Below, in pieces: positions 18,843-27,769 of a stretch of 64,000 bases of DNA. Location of the stretch: NCBI GenBank assembly GCA_040390855.1, contig JAZJXO010000010.1, positions 1 through 64,000 on the forward strand, read 5' to 3'. Made by a program: the position numbers and the translations under genes. Origin of the DNA: Parvibaculum sp040390855. GTDB lineage: Bacteria; Pseudomonadota; Alphaproteobacteria; Parvibaculales; Parvibaculaceae. Numbering within the stretch: the first letter of the stretch is position 1; each line of letters starts with the position of its first letter. Below the pieces are notes generated by a model. The model was not told the DNA's origin. It worked only from the letters and a program-made list of their open reading frames with translations, and did not search any database.

Positions 18843-19379
18843 ATGCAGACCATTGATCCGATCATTGATTATGCGCTGCGCGGCGGACTTGCGCTCATCC
18901 TCACACTCGCCGCGATGCACAAGTTCAATGACCGGCCGACCTTCGAGGAGCAGTTGGGCGGATACCGGCTTTTGCCGGACGCACTCGTTCACGCCGCGAG
19001 CCGCGCGATACCGGCCTGCGAACTGGCCATCGCCTTGTGCCTGCTTGCACGTTCGGAACACGCTGCCTATCTCGGCGCAGGCATCTTCACGATTTACGCA
19101 GGCGCCATCGGCATCAATCTCCTGCGCGCCAGACGCGATATTGATTGCGGTTGCGGCGGCAGCGACGGTCAGCAGGCACTCCACCCTGCCCTTGTGGTCC
19201 GCAATCTTCTAATGGCGCTGGGTGCTGGCGCGATCCTGCTGCCACAAACGCCACGCCCGACAGGATTTGCCGATTATGCGATTGCGGGGCTTGCAGGACT
19301 TGCAGGCGTCGCGCTTTATCTCGCGGCCAACAAACTGATTGCGCAGTTGCCCGCCTCACAGCGCGTGAAGGCAGGCTGA
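18843..19379 (+). CDS. MauE/DoxX-like membrane protein
   Basis: 178-aa integral membrane protein with about four hydrophobic helices (GGLALILTLAAMH, ACELAIALCLLA, YLGAGIFTIYAGAIGINLL, LLMALGAGAILLP). A cytoplasmic or periplasmic loop has the cysteine motif DIDCGCGG, the hallmark of MauE proteins needed for disulfide formation in methylamine/aralkylamine dehydrogenase maturation. No mau structural genes or MauD thioredoxin are present, so its substrate is unknown. The TGA overlaps an ATG of a 26-codon open frame (19379-19459) that I do not call a gene. Confidence 0.75.
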   Translation: MQTIDPIIDYALRGGLALILTLAAMHKFNDRPTFEEQLGGYRLLPDALVHAASRAIPACELAIALCLLARSEHAAYLGAGIFTIYAGAIGINLLRARRDIDCGCGGSDGQQALHPALVVRNLLMALGAGAILLPQTPRPTGFADYAIAGLAGLAGVALYLAANKLIAQLPASQRVKAG

Positions 19380-19521
19380 TGTTGGCCAAAGGTGGCTCAC
19401 GGATGTCAGTGCTTTATAGGTGCACGTTTGACGACGTATCCGGCCACCATGGAACATAGTCGGTTCGCAAATATGCGAGGTGACGCGACGGCTGAATGAT
19501 CCGTTTCTTATGGCACAGCAC

Positions 19522-20463
19522 TCAAACGGAACAAGACGCACCACCCAGGACACAAAATTGTGCGCAGAATTGGTGATTGAGCGCAACGTCCTGCACTGCC
19601 TCACCGAGCGTTTCACCCATGTTGAAATCGGGCGCGTGGGGCAGCAGTGTGCAGCTCACGACATGAGGGTGGTCCCTCCCTTTTGCTTTCACCACCATGC
19701 GCGAGGTGGCACACATGACAGAGACGGGTGATTTTTTCAAAATGCCCCAGCAGGCGGTGGTGATTTCCGGCACATCGCGCGTCACATCCATTTCGGGAAA
19801 GAGAACAAGATGGGATGGCTCGTGCGCGTCGAGGCTGAGGCCGAGTGACGTGAACAGCGCGGCAAAGCCGTCGCGCGTCGCGCGCTCGTCGCCGCCGTTC
19901 ACGGCACGGCCAGCCACTGCGATGCTGAAGCCGTGATCATTGAGCCAGCGCAAACCGTCGATGGCGGGTTGCCACGAACGGGGACCACGCAAGGCCTCGT
20001 GCGCGGTGGCATCATATCCGTCGAGGGAAACGCGCAGGGAGAGTTGCGCCCCGTAGCGCCCGTGAAGTTTCAGCAGCTTTGGCTTCACATGATGCATCGG
20101 CTTCATCGCATTGGTGAGGATGAGCACGCGAAAGCCGCGCGCGAGGGCGTCCTCGGCCATCGCGATCATGTCGGGATTCATAAAGGGCTCGCCGCCGGTG
20201 AAGCCGATTTCACGCGGACGCGGTAACATGAGAGCCGCTTCGTCGAGATAACGGCTCACTTCTGCTTTTGTCAGATAGACGAGCGCGTCATTGGTCGGGC
20301 TCGATTCGATATAGCAGTTGACGCAAGTGAGATTACAAAGCGTGCCTGTGTTGAACCAAAGCGTGTCGAGATGTGTGAAGGGCACGCGGGCCCGCTGCGA
20401 ACCGTCGAGTGTCTGGCGGCGGTCGGAGAATTTTCTGGTGGCGGCGTTGAGAACGATTGTCAT
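19522..20463 (-). CDS. Radical SAM protein with C-terminal Cys-rich (SPASM/Twitch-like) region
   Basis: 313-aa radical SAM enzyme. The cluster motif CNLTCVNC (C-x3-C-x2-C) is followed by GFTGGEPFMNPD and a TIM-barrel-like body. The C-terminus has further cysteines, VSCTLLP and CAQFCVLGGASC, resembling the auxiliary-cluster region of SPASM/Twitch enzymes, which often modify peptides or proteins. The ATG at 20463 has AGGAC upstream; the frame is open further. It is convergent with the MauE-like gene and no precursor peptide was identified. Reaction unknown. Confidence 0.85.
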   Translation of the reverse strand: MTIVLNAATRKFSDRRQTLDGSQRARVPFTHLDTLWFNTGTLCNLTCVNCYIESSPTNDALVYLTKAEVSRYLDEAALMLPRPREIGFTGGEPFMNPDMIAMAEDALARGFRVLILTNAMKPMHHVKPKLLKLHGRYGAQLSLRVSLDGYDATAHEALRGPRSWQPAIDGLRWLNDHGFSIAVAGRAVNGGDERATRDGFAALFTSLGLSLDAHEPSHLVLFPEMDVTRDVPEITTACWGILKKSPVSVMCATSRMVVKAKGRDHPHVVSCTLLPHAPDFNMGETLGEAVQDVALNHQFCAQFCVLGGASCSV

Positions 20464-20573
20464 GGTCTGTCCTGCTCCGGTGGCCCGAGAATAGACCCGA
20501 TTGAGACGCACTGTCATCGCCGAACGCTATCTTTGACGCGAGGATGCGGATTGCGACCTTCAACTTGCGGATC

Positions 20574-21575
20574 TCATGTCTCGCGATTGAGCGTCGCCTC
20601 GGTGACGTTTGTGATGTGCGCTGCGATGTCGCCCTGCACTTTCTGGCCGAGAATGACAGCAAGCAGGAGCCGCGCCTTGGGGCCCGACATATCACCGCAG
20701 AAAATCGCACCGGCACCTTTCAGGTCCGCACCGCCGCCCTGCCCGTAGATCGGCGCAACGCGGCCTTCGGGCGAGCGCGACGTGATGAGGACCGGAATTT
20801 TTTTCGCTGTCAGTTCTGCGACCATTTCCACAATCGCAGGCGTTGCATTGCCGCGACCTGTGGCGGCGAGCACGAGGCCTTTGGGCGGATTGTCTGCGAT
20901 GAGGCGGACGAGACGGTCTCCGCCACCCAATGTCAGCGTGATGAGATCGACGGGACCAGCTGGAGCAACGAGAGGGAAGCGCGGGAAGGATACCGGCGCA
21001 CGCGTGAGGCGCAGCACATCTTCGTCGATATGGCCTAAAGGACCATCGGGTGCACGGAACGTGTAACGCCGCGCTGTGTGCATCTTGGTCGCGTCACGCG
21101 CGGAGAAAACGTCACCGTCGAAAGTGACGAGGGTGCCGAGATTGCAGGCTTCAGCACTACCTGCCACGCGGATGGCGTCGGCGAGATTGCGGGGGCCGTC
21201 GCTATCCTGTTCATCGGCGGCGGCTTGCGCACCGGTGAAGACAACGGGTTTGCCGGGCTCCAGCATCAGATCGGCGAGGAAAGCGGTTTCTTCAAGCGTG
21301 TCCGTGCCGTGGGTGACGACGATGCCGGTGACGTCGGCACGGGCACGCTCGATCACGATAGCGTTGACGATCAGTTCCGCATCATCGAGCGAGAGGCTGG
21401 CGCTGTTTTTAGACAGGATGTTGCGGCCTTCGACTTGCGGCAAGCTTTTCGCCCTGATGCCGCCCAGCAGATCGTGAACGCTCAAAGAGGCGCTCACCGA
21501 GCCTTTGGCGGCGTCGAAGGAAGATGCGATTGTGCCTCCCGTGGTGAGCACAACGACGCGACCTGTGACCGGCAT
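20574..21575 (-). CDS. Asparaginase
   Basis: 333-aa class-I asparaginase fold protein that would hydrolyse asparagine to aspartate and ammonia. Both catalytic threonine motifs are present: VVLTTGGTIAS at the N-terminus and VVTHGTDTLEETAF near residue 90, with the partner lysine region later on. There is no signal peptide, so a cytosolic enzyme is expected. GGGAG lies before the ATG. Divergent from cfa. Glutaminase side activity cannot be judged from the sequence. Confidence 0.9.
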   Translation of the reverse strand: MPVTGRVVVLTTGGTIASSFDAAKGSVSASLSVHDLLGGIRAKSLPQVEGRNILSKNSASLSLDDAELIVNAIVIERARADVTGIVVTHGTDTLEETAFLADLMLEPGKPVVFTGAQAAADEQDSDGPRNLADAIRVAGSAEACNLGTLVTFDGDVFSARDATKMHTARRYTFRAPDGPLGHIDEDVLRLTRAPVSFPRFPLVAPAGPVDLITLTLGGGDRLVRLIADNPPKGLVLAATGRGNATPAIVEMVAELTAKKIPVLITSRSPEGRVAPIYGQGGGADLKGAGAIFCGDMSGPKARLLLAVILGQKVQGDIAAHITNVTEATLNRET

Positions 21576-21663
21576 GGGTATCTCCCGCTATAGTCCGTTG
21601 TCGGCGCGAGACTTACATAAAGCATCGGTCAACGGAAGATTGCGCCGGCAGCAAACTTGGCGT

Positions 21664-21691
21664 TTGAGCGGGCCCACATCTGGGCTAGACT
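21664..21691 (+). promoter_or_regulatory. Candidate promoter of cfa
   Basis: TTGAGC and TAGACT are separated by 16 bases about 40 bases before the cfa start; the spacer holds a small inverted repeat GCCCA CATC TGGGC. Confidence 0.4.
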
Positions 21692-21727
21692 GATCTGACG
21701 CAGCGATTTTTGTGGGCAGATAAAATT

Positions 21728-22999
21728 ATGTCTGAGCCTTCGGAAGTGCAGGTGCAGGGTCTGACGGAGAGTGCCGGGGCGCAAGATGCTCCGGTGCGCG
21801 CGACCCGCACTCGGTCATCGCGAATCGCCAAGTGGCTCCTTACGCATATCCTGCGGCATGTCAGAACGGGCACACTCAATGTGACATTTCCGGATGGCAC
21901 ACATTTTCGCGCCGAAGGCGAGGCGGGGCCCGAGGCAACGCTTGCGCTTCACAACTGGCGCTTTGTGCGGCGCTTCTTTCTCAAGGGCGATCTCGCTATT
22001 GCCGAAACCTATATGGATGGCGACTGGTCGACGGACAGTCTTTCCGCGCTGATGCATTTCGGCACCGTCAATCTCGGTGCCTTCCGGCCCAACCGCTTCT
22101 TCGCAGCGCTCTCGGACACAATCGGCTTTGTCACCCATCGGCGCAATGCCAATACGCTGAAAGGATCAAAAACCAACATTGCCTTTCACTATGATCTCGG
22201 CAATGCGTTTTACGGCGCATGGCTCGATCCTTCGATGACTTACTCATCGGCCTATTTTGATGGCAGCACACAAGACGTGGGCGAGGCGCAGCAGCGCAAA
22301 TACCGCCGCCTTGCCGAACGGCTCAATCTCACAGCCGGAGACCGCGTGCTGGAAATCGGCTGCGGCTGGGGCGGTTTTGCGGAAGTGGCGGCGCGCGACT
22401 ATGGCGCATCTGTTGTGGGGCTCACTCTATCGCAAGAACAAAAAACCTATGCAGATGAGCGGATGAGGCGAGCGGGGCTTGATCATCTCGTTGAAATCCG
22501 GCTTGAAGATTACCGCCATGTCAGGGGCACGTTTGACAAGATCGTCTCGATTGAAATGTTCGAAGCGGTGGGTGAGGAAAACTGGCCGACCTATTTCAAA
22601 GTCCTGAGTGAACGCCTTGCGCCTGCCGGACTGGCGGCTCTGCAAATCATCACGATTGAGGACAGTCTCTTTGCCAAATACCGGCGCCGGATTGATTTCA
22701 TCCAGCGCTATATTTTCCCCGGCGGTATGTTGCCGACGCCGGAGGCGCTGACGCGCGAAAGCGGCGCGCACGGGCTGTCGCTCACCGAACGGATTTTCTT
22801 CGGCGGGTCTTATGCGCTGACGCTTGCTTTCTGGCGCGACCGGTTTCTTGCCGCCTGGCCGCAAATTTCAGCGCTCGGCTTCGACCAGCGCTTTAAACGC
22901 ATGTGGCTTTACTATCTTTGCTATTGCGAAAGCGGCTTTCGGTCGGGGCGGATCAATGTCGGGCAGTTCCTCCTGATCAAGAAAGAGCAGGCTCTGTGA
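21728..22999 (+). CDS. cfa: Cyclopropane-fatty-acyl-phospholipid synthase
   Basis: 423-aa SAM-dependent enzyme that adds a methylene group across double bonds of phospholipid acyl chains. The central domain has the family opening SNIAFHYDLGNAFY-type motif (here TNIAFHYDLGNAFYGAWL), SMTYSSAYFDG, and the SAM motif VLEIGCGWGGFAEVAARDYG followed by VGLTLSQEQ. An N-terminal lipid-binding portion of about 130 residues precedes it. ATG at 21728 is preferred; a TTG six codons upstream is possible. A terminator follows. Confidence 0.93.
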   Translation: MSEPSEVQVQGLTESAGAQDAPVRATRTRSSRIAKWLLTHILRHVRTGTLNVTFPDGTHFRAEGEAGPEATLALHNWRFVRRFFLKGDLAIAETYMDGDWSTDSLSALMHFGTVNLGAFRPNRFFAALSDTIGFVTHRRNANTLKGSKTNIAFHYDLGNAFYGAWLDPSMTYSSAYFDGSTQDVGEAQQRKYRRLAERLNLTAGDRVLEIGCGWGGFAEVAARDYGASVVGLTLSQEQKTYADERMRRAGLDHLVEIRLEDYRHVRGTFDKIVSIEMFEAVGEENWPTYFKVLSERLAPAGLAALQIITIEDSLFAKYRRRIDFIQRYIFPGGMLPTPEALTRESGAHGLSLTERIFFGGSYALTLAFWRDRFLAAWPQISALGFDQRFKRMWLYYLCYCESGFRSGRINVGQFLLIKKEQAL

Positions 23000-23009
23000 C
23001 CGATCTCGG

Positions 23010-23030
23010 ACCGGCGAAATGCCGGTTTTG
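23010..23030 (+). terminator. Terminator of cfa
   Basis: Perfect stem ACCGGC / GCCGGT with loop GAAAT and a TTTT tail, 11 bases after the cfa stop. Confidence 0.75.
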
Positions 23031-23228
23031 GTCTCTGTCCCCCAGATAACCCGCAAAAAACGGACATTGCGGTGGTGATGTGACAGCGCGCTTGTCGTTG
23101 CGTCAGCGCCAAGGCATCATAAAGTTCTGTCACACCAACACGCGCGGCCTGAGAGCCATCGGCTCCGGAGACAGGTTCCTGGGGAGGGAAACCGGACCAC
23201 TCAATATCTCGTTCGGGGAGAGTGAGAC

Positions 23229-25064
23229 ATGTCGGAGCAACACGCAGCACCTGCCGCTGAGACCAAATCTTCGCCCGGTGTAAAGGCCAAGGCGACACGG
23301 AAAGCCGCAGCTAAACGCAAACCTGCGGCGCGGAAATCGCCGAAGCCCGATCTGGCTTCGGAAACACTTAAGGCGGCGGGGCTAGGTGCGGCGGCGGGCG
23401 CAGGGATCGGCGAACAGGCAGCCCAATCGCCCAATGCGATGAGCCCCATTATCGGTATCAGCCGCGAGGACGTGCTGGCCGCTGTTGTCTCCATTGTGGG
23501 CGGGGCCGCACGACATCCCTTCACCTTCATGCAGCATATCGGTGCGTTCGGACGCAAGGTTGTCGACATTGTCGGTGGCGAGGCAACATTCGCGCCTGAA
23601 CCCAAAGACAGACGCTTCACGGACGCTGCTTTCCAGAAGAGCCCGTTCTATAGCCGCGTGATGCAGAGCTGGCTTGCCTTTCAGATCGAAGTGCATGATT
23701 TCATCGGCACGCTGGGGCTTGATGCCCTTGAGCATCGCCGCGCCATGCTCGTCGCTGATATTCTGGTCGATGCGCTGGCGCCCACAAACACGCTGGTCGG
23801 CAATCCGTCTGCGGTGAAGCTCGCGCTCGATACAGGCGGAGCCTCGCTGGTGCAGGGCCTCAGGAATTTCGTCGACGACATGAAAAACAATAACGGGATG
23901 CCGTCGCAGGTCGACAAATCCCCCTTCTCTGTCGGCGGCAATCTGGCCACCACGGAAGGCAAGGTCATCTTCCGCAGCGAGATGCTGGAGCTTATTCAGT
24001 ACACCCCAAAAACCGGCGATGTAAAGGTGATCCCGCTCCTTTTCGTGCCGCCGCAGATCAACAAATATTACGTACTTGACCTTACGGCGGAAAAAAGTAT
24101 TTCGCAGTTTCTCGTCAATCAGGACTTTCAGGTCTATGTGGTGAGCTGGCGCAATCCGGGATCCGAACATCGCGACTGGGGCCTTGCCGAATATGTGTCG
24201 GCGCTCACAGACGTTCTCGATGTGGTGACAAGCGTGTCGGGATCGGAAACAGTCAACATTTCCGGCGGCTGCTCTGGCGGCATCACGACGGCCACGCTTT
24301 TGAGCCATCTGGCCGCTATCGGCGACACACGCATCAATTCAGTGACATTCTGGGTCTGCGTACTTGACCCGCAGATGGAAGACAGCGATGTCGGCGCGAT
24401 GGTGACAAAGCGCGGCATCGACATGGCGCGGCAACGCTCCGCCAAAAAAGGCGTGTTGTCGGGCTCCGATCTGTCGCGCGTCTTCGCCTGGCTTCGCCCC
24501 AATGATCTCGTCTGGAACTATGTGGTGAACAATTATCTCCATGGCCAGAAGCCGCCGGCCTTTGACGTGCTGTTCTGGAATAATGACAGCACCAACCTCA
24601 CCGCAAAACTGCATTCGGACTACCTCTCGCTTTACGAGACGCAGCCTTTTGCCAATCCCGGCAAGGGAGAGATTCTCGGCAATCCGATCGACCTCGGCAA
24701 AGTGACGGTTGATGCCTTCATTGTCGGCGGAACGACCGACCATATCACGCCATGGAAGGCCTGCTATCGCACCACACAGATGCTCGGCGGAAAGCGTGAA
24801 TTTGTGCTGTCGAACAGCGGCCATATTCAAGCGATCCTGAACCCGCCCGGGAACCCCAAAGCCAAATATTTTGTCAATCCGGACTTGCCCCCAACGGCGG
24901 ACGAATGGGTGACGAAGGCAATGCCTGTTGCGGGCTCATGGTGGGAACGCTGGGCGGTGTGGCTCGGCGAGCGCTCCGGCGAGACCATTGTAGCGCCGAC
25001 AAAACACGGTAATAAGAAGCATCAACCGATCTGCGATGCACCCGGTACATATGTGCTGGGTTGA
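23229..25064 (+). CDS. phaC: Polyhydroxyalkanoate synthase (class I/II type) PhaC
   Basis: 611-aa PHA synthase that polymerises 3-hydroxyacyl-CoA. The modified lipase box is SGGCSGG with the nucleophile cysteine at residue 348; the aspartate is in GGTTDHITPW (about 504) and the histidine in SGHIQAILNPPG (about 532). The first about 60 residues are unusual, rich in Lys, Ala and Pro (KAKATRKAAAKRKPAARK), like the histone-like tails of PhaF-type phasins. GGGGAGAG precedes the ATG. The phaZ gene follows at 48 bases, so they likely form one operon. No phaA, phaB or phasin gene is nearby. Confidence 0.94.
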   Translation: MSEQHAAPAAETKSSPGVKAKATRKAAAKRKPAARKSPKPDLASETLKAAGLGAAAGAGIGEQAAQSPNAMSPIIGISREDVLAAVVSIVGGAARHPFTFMQHIGAFGRKVVDIVGGEATFAPEPKDRRFTDAAFQKSPFYSRVMQSWLAFQIEVHDFIGTLGLDALEHRRAMLVADILVDALAPTNTLVGNPSAVKLALDTGGASLVQGLRNFVDDMKNNNGMPSQVDKSPFSVGGNLATTEGKVIFRSEMLELIQYTPKTGDVKVIPLLFVPPQINKYYVLDLTAEKSISQFLVNQDFQVYVVSWRNPGSEHRDWGLAEYVSALTDVLDVVTSVSGSETVNISGGCSGGITTATLLSHLAAIGDTRINSVTFWVCVLDPQMEDSDVGAMVTKRGIDMARQRSAKKGVLSGSDLSRVFAWLRPNDLVWNYVVNNYLHGQKPPAFDVLFWNNDSTNLTAKLHSDYLSLYETQPFANPGKGEILGNPIDLGKVTVDAFIVGGTTDHITPWKACYRTTQMLGGKREFVLSNSGHIQAILNPPGNPKAKYFVNPDLPPTADEWVTKAMPVAGSWWERWAVWLGERSGETIVAPTKHGNKKHQPICDAPGTYVLG

Positions 25065-25112
25065 TCGCGCGAATCTATACCTGATACACGGAGACAGAAT
25101 GAGCGCCTTCGC

Positions 25113-25937
25113 ATGAGCAGTCACGAGCCGCAATATCACACTATCAAAGCGGATACGAATATGCTGCGGGTGGCTGTGTGGAAGGGATCGGGCAAGGGCA
25201 ATCATCTGCCGATCCTGTTCTTCAACGGAATCGGAGCGAATGTCGAACTCATTGCGCCGCTGCCCGAAGCGCTCAACGACCGCGATATCATTGCCTTTGA
25301 TGCGCCGGGGATCGGCGGATCGGAGCCCGCCTTCATGCCCTATCGCCCACGCCAGTTCGTGCGCATGGCGATGATCATTCTCGACAAGCTCGGCTATGGC
25401 GATGTCGATGTGATGGGCGTCTCATGGGGCGGGGTGATGGCGCAGCAATTTGCCTATCAGTATCCCGACCGCACGCGGCATCTTATCTTGTGTGCTACGG
25501 CGGCAGGCGTGGTGATGGTGCCGGGAAATCCCAAAGCGCTTATCAAGATGGCGCATCCGCGGCGTTACATGGACCCTGATTATATGCTTAAAAACTTCCG
25601 TACACTTTATGGCGACGAGACGGGCGGAGCAGGCGACCATTCTAGCCGCCTGCGCGCACCGACGATGCGGGGATATTTCTATCAGCTGCTCGCAGGCATC
25701 GGCTGGACGAGCGTTGCGTTTTTACCCTTCCTCAAAGTACCAGTTCTGGTGATGGCGGGTGACAATGACCAGATCGTGCCGCTGATCAACGGGCGCTTTC
25801 TCGCGCAGCTTATTCCGAATTCACGCCTCGAAATTGTGAAGGGAGGGCATTTGTTTCTTGTTTCACGTGTTCAAGAAGTCATTCCGCTTATCCGCGAATT
25901 TCTTGACACTGATACGAGCGTCCGCGCGGCGAGCTAG
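25113..25937 (+). CDS. phaZ: Intracellular PHA depolymerase PhaZ (mcl-type)
   Basis: 274-aa alpha/beta hydrolase resembling the intracellular medium-chain-length PHA depolymerase of pseudomonads: LFFNGIGANVELIAPLPEAL, FDAPGIGGSE, the nucleophile elbow GVSWGGVMAQQFAYQYPDR, and the C-terminal GDNDQIVPLINGRFLA (acid) and GGHLFLV (histidine). It would mobilise stored polyester. It follows phaC on the same strand, as in pseudomonad pha clusters. Convergent with the heme genes on the other strand, their stops adjacent. Confidence 0.9.
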   Translation: MSSHEPQYHTIKADTNMLRVAVWKGSGKGNHLPILFFNGIGANVELIAPLPEALNDRDIIAFDAPGIGGSEPAFMPYRPRQFVRMAMIILDKLGYGDVDVMGVSWGGVMAQQFAYQYPDRTRHLILCATAAGVVMVPGNPKALIKMAHPRRYMDPDYMLKNFRTLYGDETGGAGDHSSRLRAPTMRGYFYQLLAGIGWTSVAFLPFLKVPVLVMAGDNDQIVPLINGRFLAQLIPNSRLEIVKGGHLFLVSRVQEVIPLIREFLDTDTSVRAAS

Positions 25938-26714
25938 TCAGGCCAGAATAACCGAACGTCCATCTTTGCGCGTCATCACTTCGACGGGAAGATCGAAACA
26001 GGTGCTAAGATTTCCGTTGCTGAGGACGGCACGCGTGTCGCCTTTGGCAAGCACGGAACCCGACCGCAACAGCACGACATCATCGGCATAGTCAGCAGCG
26101 AGATTGAGATCGTGCAACACGGCGAGAACGCCGATGCCTTGGTCAGCGAGTGCCCGTGTTGTTTCAAGCAGCGCACGGCGATGTTTCAGATCGAGCGCCG
26201 AGGTCGGCTCGTCGAGGAAGAGATAGCGCGGGCTCTGATCGCCGCGATGACGCCAGATTTGCGCCAGCGCACGGGCAAACTGCACGCGCTGACGTTCGCC
26301 GCCCGACAGCGTCTGATAGATCTGGTTCCAGAGCGGTTCGATGCCTGCGATGCGGCGTACATCGGACAAGGCGTGTTCGTCATCCATCGCATGTTCACTC
26401 GCAGCAAACGGCAGGCGACCAAGGCCGACGACCTCGGCAACTGTGAAGGAAAAATCGAGCGTCGAGTTTTGCAGAAGCACAGCGCGTTGACGCGCGAGAT
26501 CAATCGGCCTGACGAATTTCAAATTCCTGCCGTCGATCAGCACCTGACCTTCATCAGAGTGGCGTTCGCCGGTGATGACGGAAATCATCGTTGATTTTCC
26601 CGCGCCGTTGGGACCGAGCAAAGCGGTGATTCGGCCCGGCACCACATTAAACGAGATGTCTTCAACAAGCGGGCGCACACCTGCCCGCACTGTGATGTTT
26701 TGTGCTTCGATCAT
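25938..26714 (-). CDS. hmuV: Hemin ABC transporter ATPase HmuV
   Basis: 258-aa ABC ATPase for heme import across the inner membrane. Walker A is LGPNGAGKST, signature LSGGERQRVQFARAL, Walker B YLFLDEPTSALD, and LAVLHDLNLAADYAD supplies the switch histidine. It is translationally coupled to hmuU: its ATG overlaps the hmuU stop as ATGA. Last gene of the heme locus. Confidence 0.94.
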   Translation of the reverse strand: MIEAQNITVRAGVRPLVEDISFNVVPGRITALLGPNGAGKSTMISVITGERHSDEGQVLIDGRNLKFVRPIDLARQRAVLLQNSTLDFSFTVAEVVGLGRLPFAASEHAMDDEHALSDVRRIAGIEPLWNQIYQTLSGGERQRVQFARALAQIWRHRGDQSPRYLFLDEPTSALDLKHRRALLETTRALADQGIGVLAVLHDLNLAADYADDVVLLRSGSVLAKGDTRAVLSNGNLSTCFDLPVEVMTRKDGRSVILA

Positions 26715-27769
26715 GTGGCGAGCGCCTTGCGACGGAGAAGGAGGTAAAGGAAGAAGGGACTGCCGATGAGGCTTGTGACAAGGCCGATCGGAAGTTCGGC
26801 GGGCACCACGATGATGCGGGCAAGGCTGTCAGCGATAAGGAGGAGCGAAGCACCAAGCAGGGCCGAACCCGGCAACACGATGCGGTGATCGGGACCGGCC
26901 GCCATGCGCACGAGATGGGGCACAACGACGCCGACAAAGGCAATGATGCCGGTAACCGCGACCGACGCGCCGACGGCCAGAGCAGAGGCCACCATGACGA
27001 TACGTTTCAAACGCTCAACCGAGACGCCCAAATGCATTGCCTCACGTTCACCAAGCAGCATGGCATTGAGCGCCTGCGCGTAACGCAGCATGCCGACGAC
27101 GGCCATCAATACGAAGGGACCGGCGAGAAGTGCACCGGACCAACCGCCTTTGGCGAGGCTGCCCATGGTCCAGAAGGTGATTTCGCGGAGTTGATTATCA
27201 TCGCTCATAAAAATGAGAATGCCCATGACGGCACCGGCAATCGCGTTGATGGCGATGCCTGCGAGAAGAAGCGTGCCGGTCGCGGCGACACCGCGATGAT
27301 GAGCCAAACGCTCAGTCGCAAATGTGGCGATGAGGCCACCGGCAAAGGCGGCCAGCGGCATGAGACGCGGATCGGCGGCAAAGGGAATGATGGCGACCAG
27401 CATGTGCCCCAGCACGATGACGCTCACCGCGCCGAGCGCGGCACCGCCGGAGATACCGATGAGGCCGGGATCGGCCAGCGGATTGCGGAAGAGGCCCTGC
27501 AACGCCGCGCCCGAAAGACCGAGCCCCGCACCGACAAGAACGGCGAGCACAGCGCGCGGCAGACGGAGCCCCAGAATAATCGCCTGCGACTCGCTGTCAG
27601 GCGCATAGCCGAAAAGAGTGGCGGCAACCTCGCGCAAGGGGATCGGCATCGCGCCAATGGCGAGCGCCAGCAGAAACGAAAGCCCCAGCAGAACCGTAAG
27701 GCCCGCGAGCACAACAGGGCGGCGCATCAGGCGCAGAGGCGGCAAGCCTGCCTGAACGATGTCGGTCAT
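26711..27769 (-). CDS. hmuU: Hemin ABC transporter permease HmuU
   Basis: 352-aa FecCD-family permease with about ten transmembrane helices. The typical PRAVLAVLVGAGLGLSGAALQG motif region (LRLPRAVLAVLVGAGLG) and RNPLADPGLIGISGGAALGA are present. The ATG at 27769 overlaps the hmuT TGA (ATGA), which favours it over an ATG five codons upstream. Works with HmuT and HmuV. Confidence 0.94.
   Translation of the reverse strand: MTDIVQAGLPPLRLMRRPVVLAGLTVLLGLSFLLALAIGAMPIPLREVAATLFGYAPDSESQAIILGLRLPRAVLAVLVGAGLGLSGAALQGLFRNPLADPGLIGISGGAALGAVSVIVLGHMLVAIIPFAADPRLMPLAAFAGGLIATFATERLAHHRGVAATGTLLLAGIAINAIAGAVMGILIFMSDDNQLREITFWTMGSLAKGGWSGALLAGPFVLMAVVGMLRYAQALNAMLLGEREAMHLGVSVERLKRIVMVASALAVGASVAVTGIIAFVGVVVPHLVRMAAGPDHRIVLPGSALLGASLLLIADSLARIIVVPAELPIGLVTSLIGSPFFLYLLLRRKALAT

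Noticed and set aside
19379..19459. 26-codon frame overlapping the mauE stop, possible peptide substrate of the radical SAM enzyme
   Set aside because: No ribosome site beyond the overlap, no leader/core pattern and only one cysteine; kept only as a remark.
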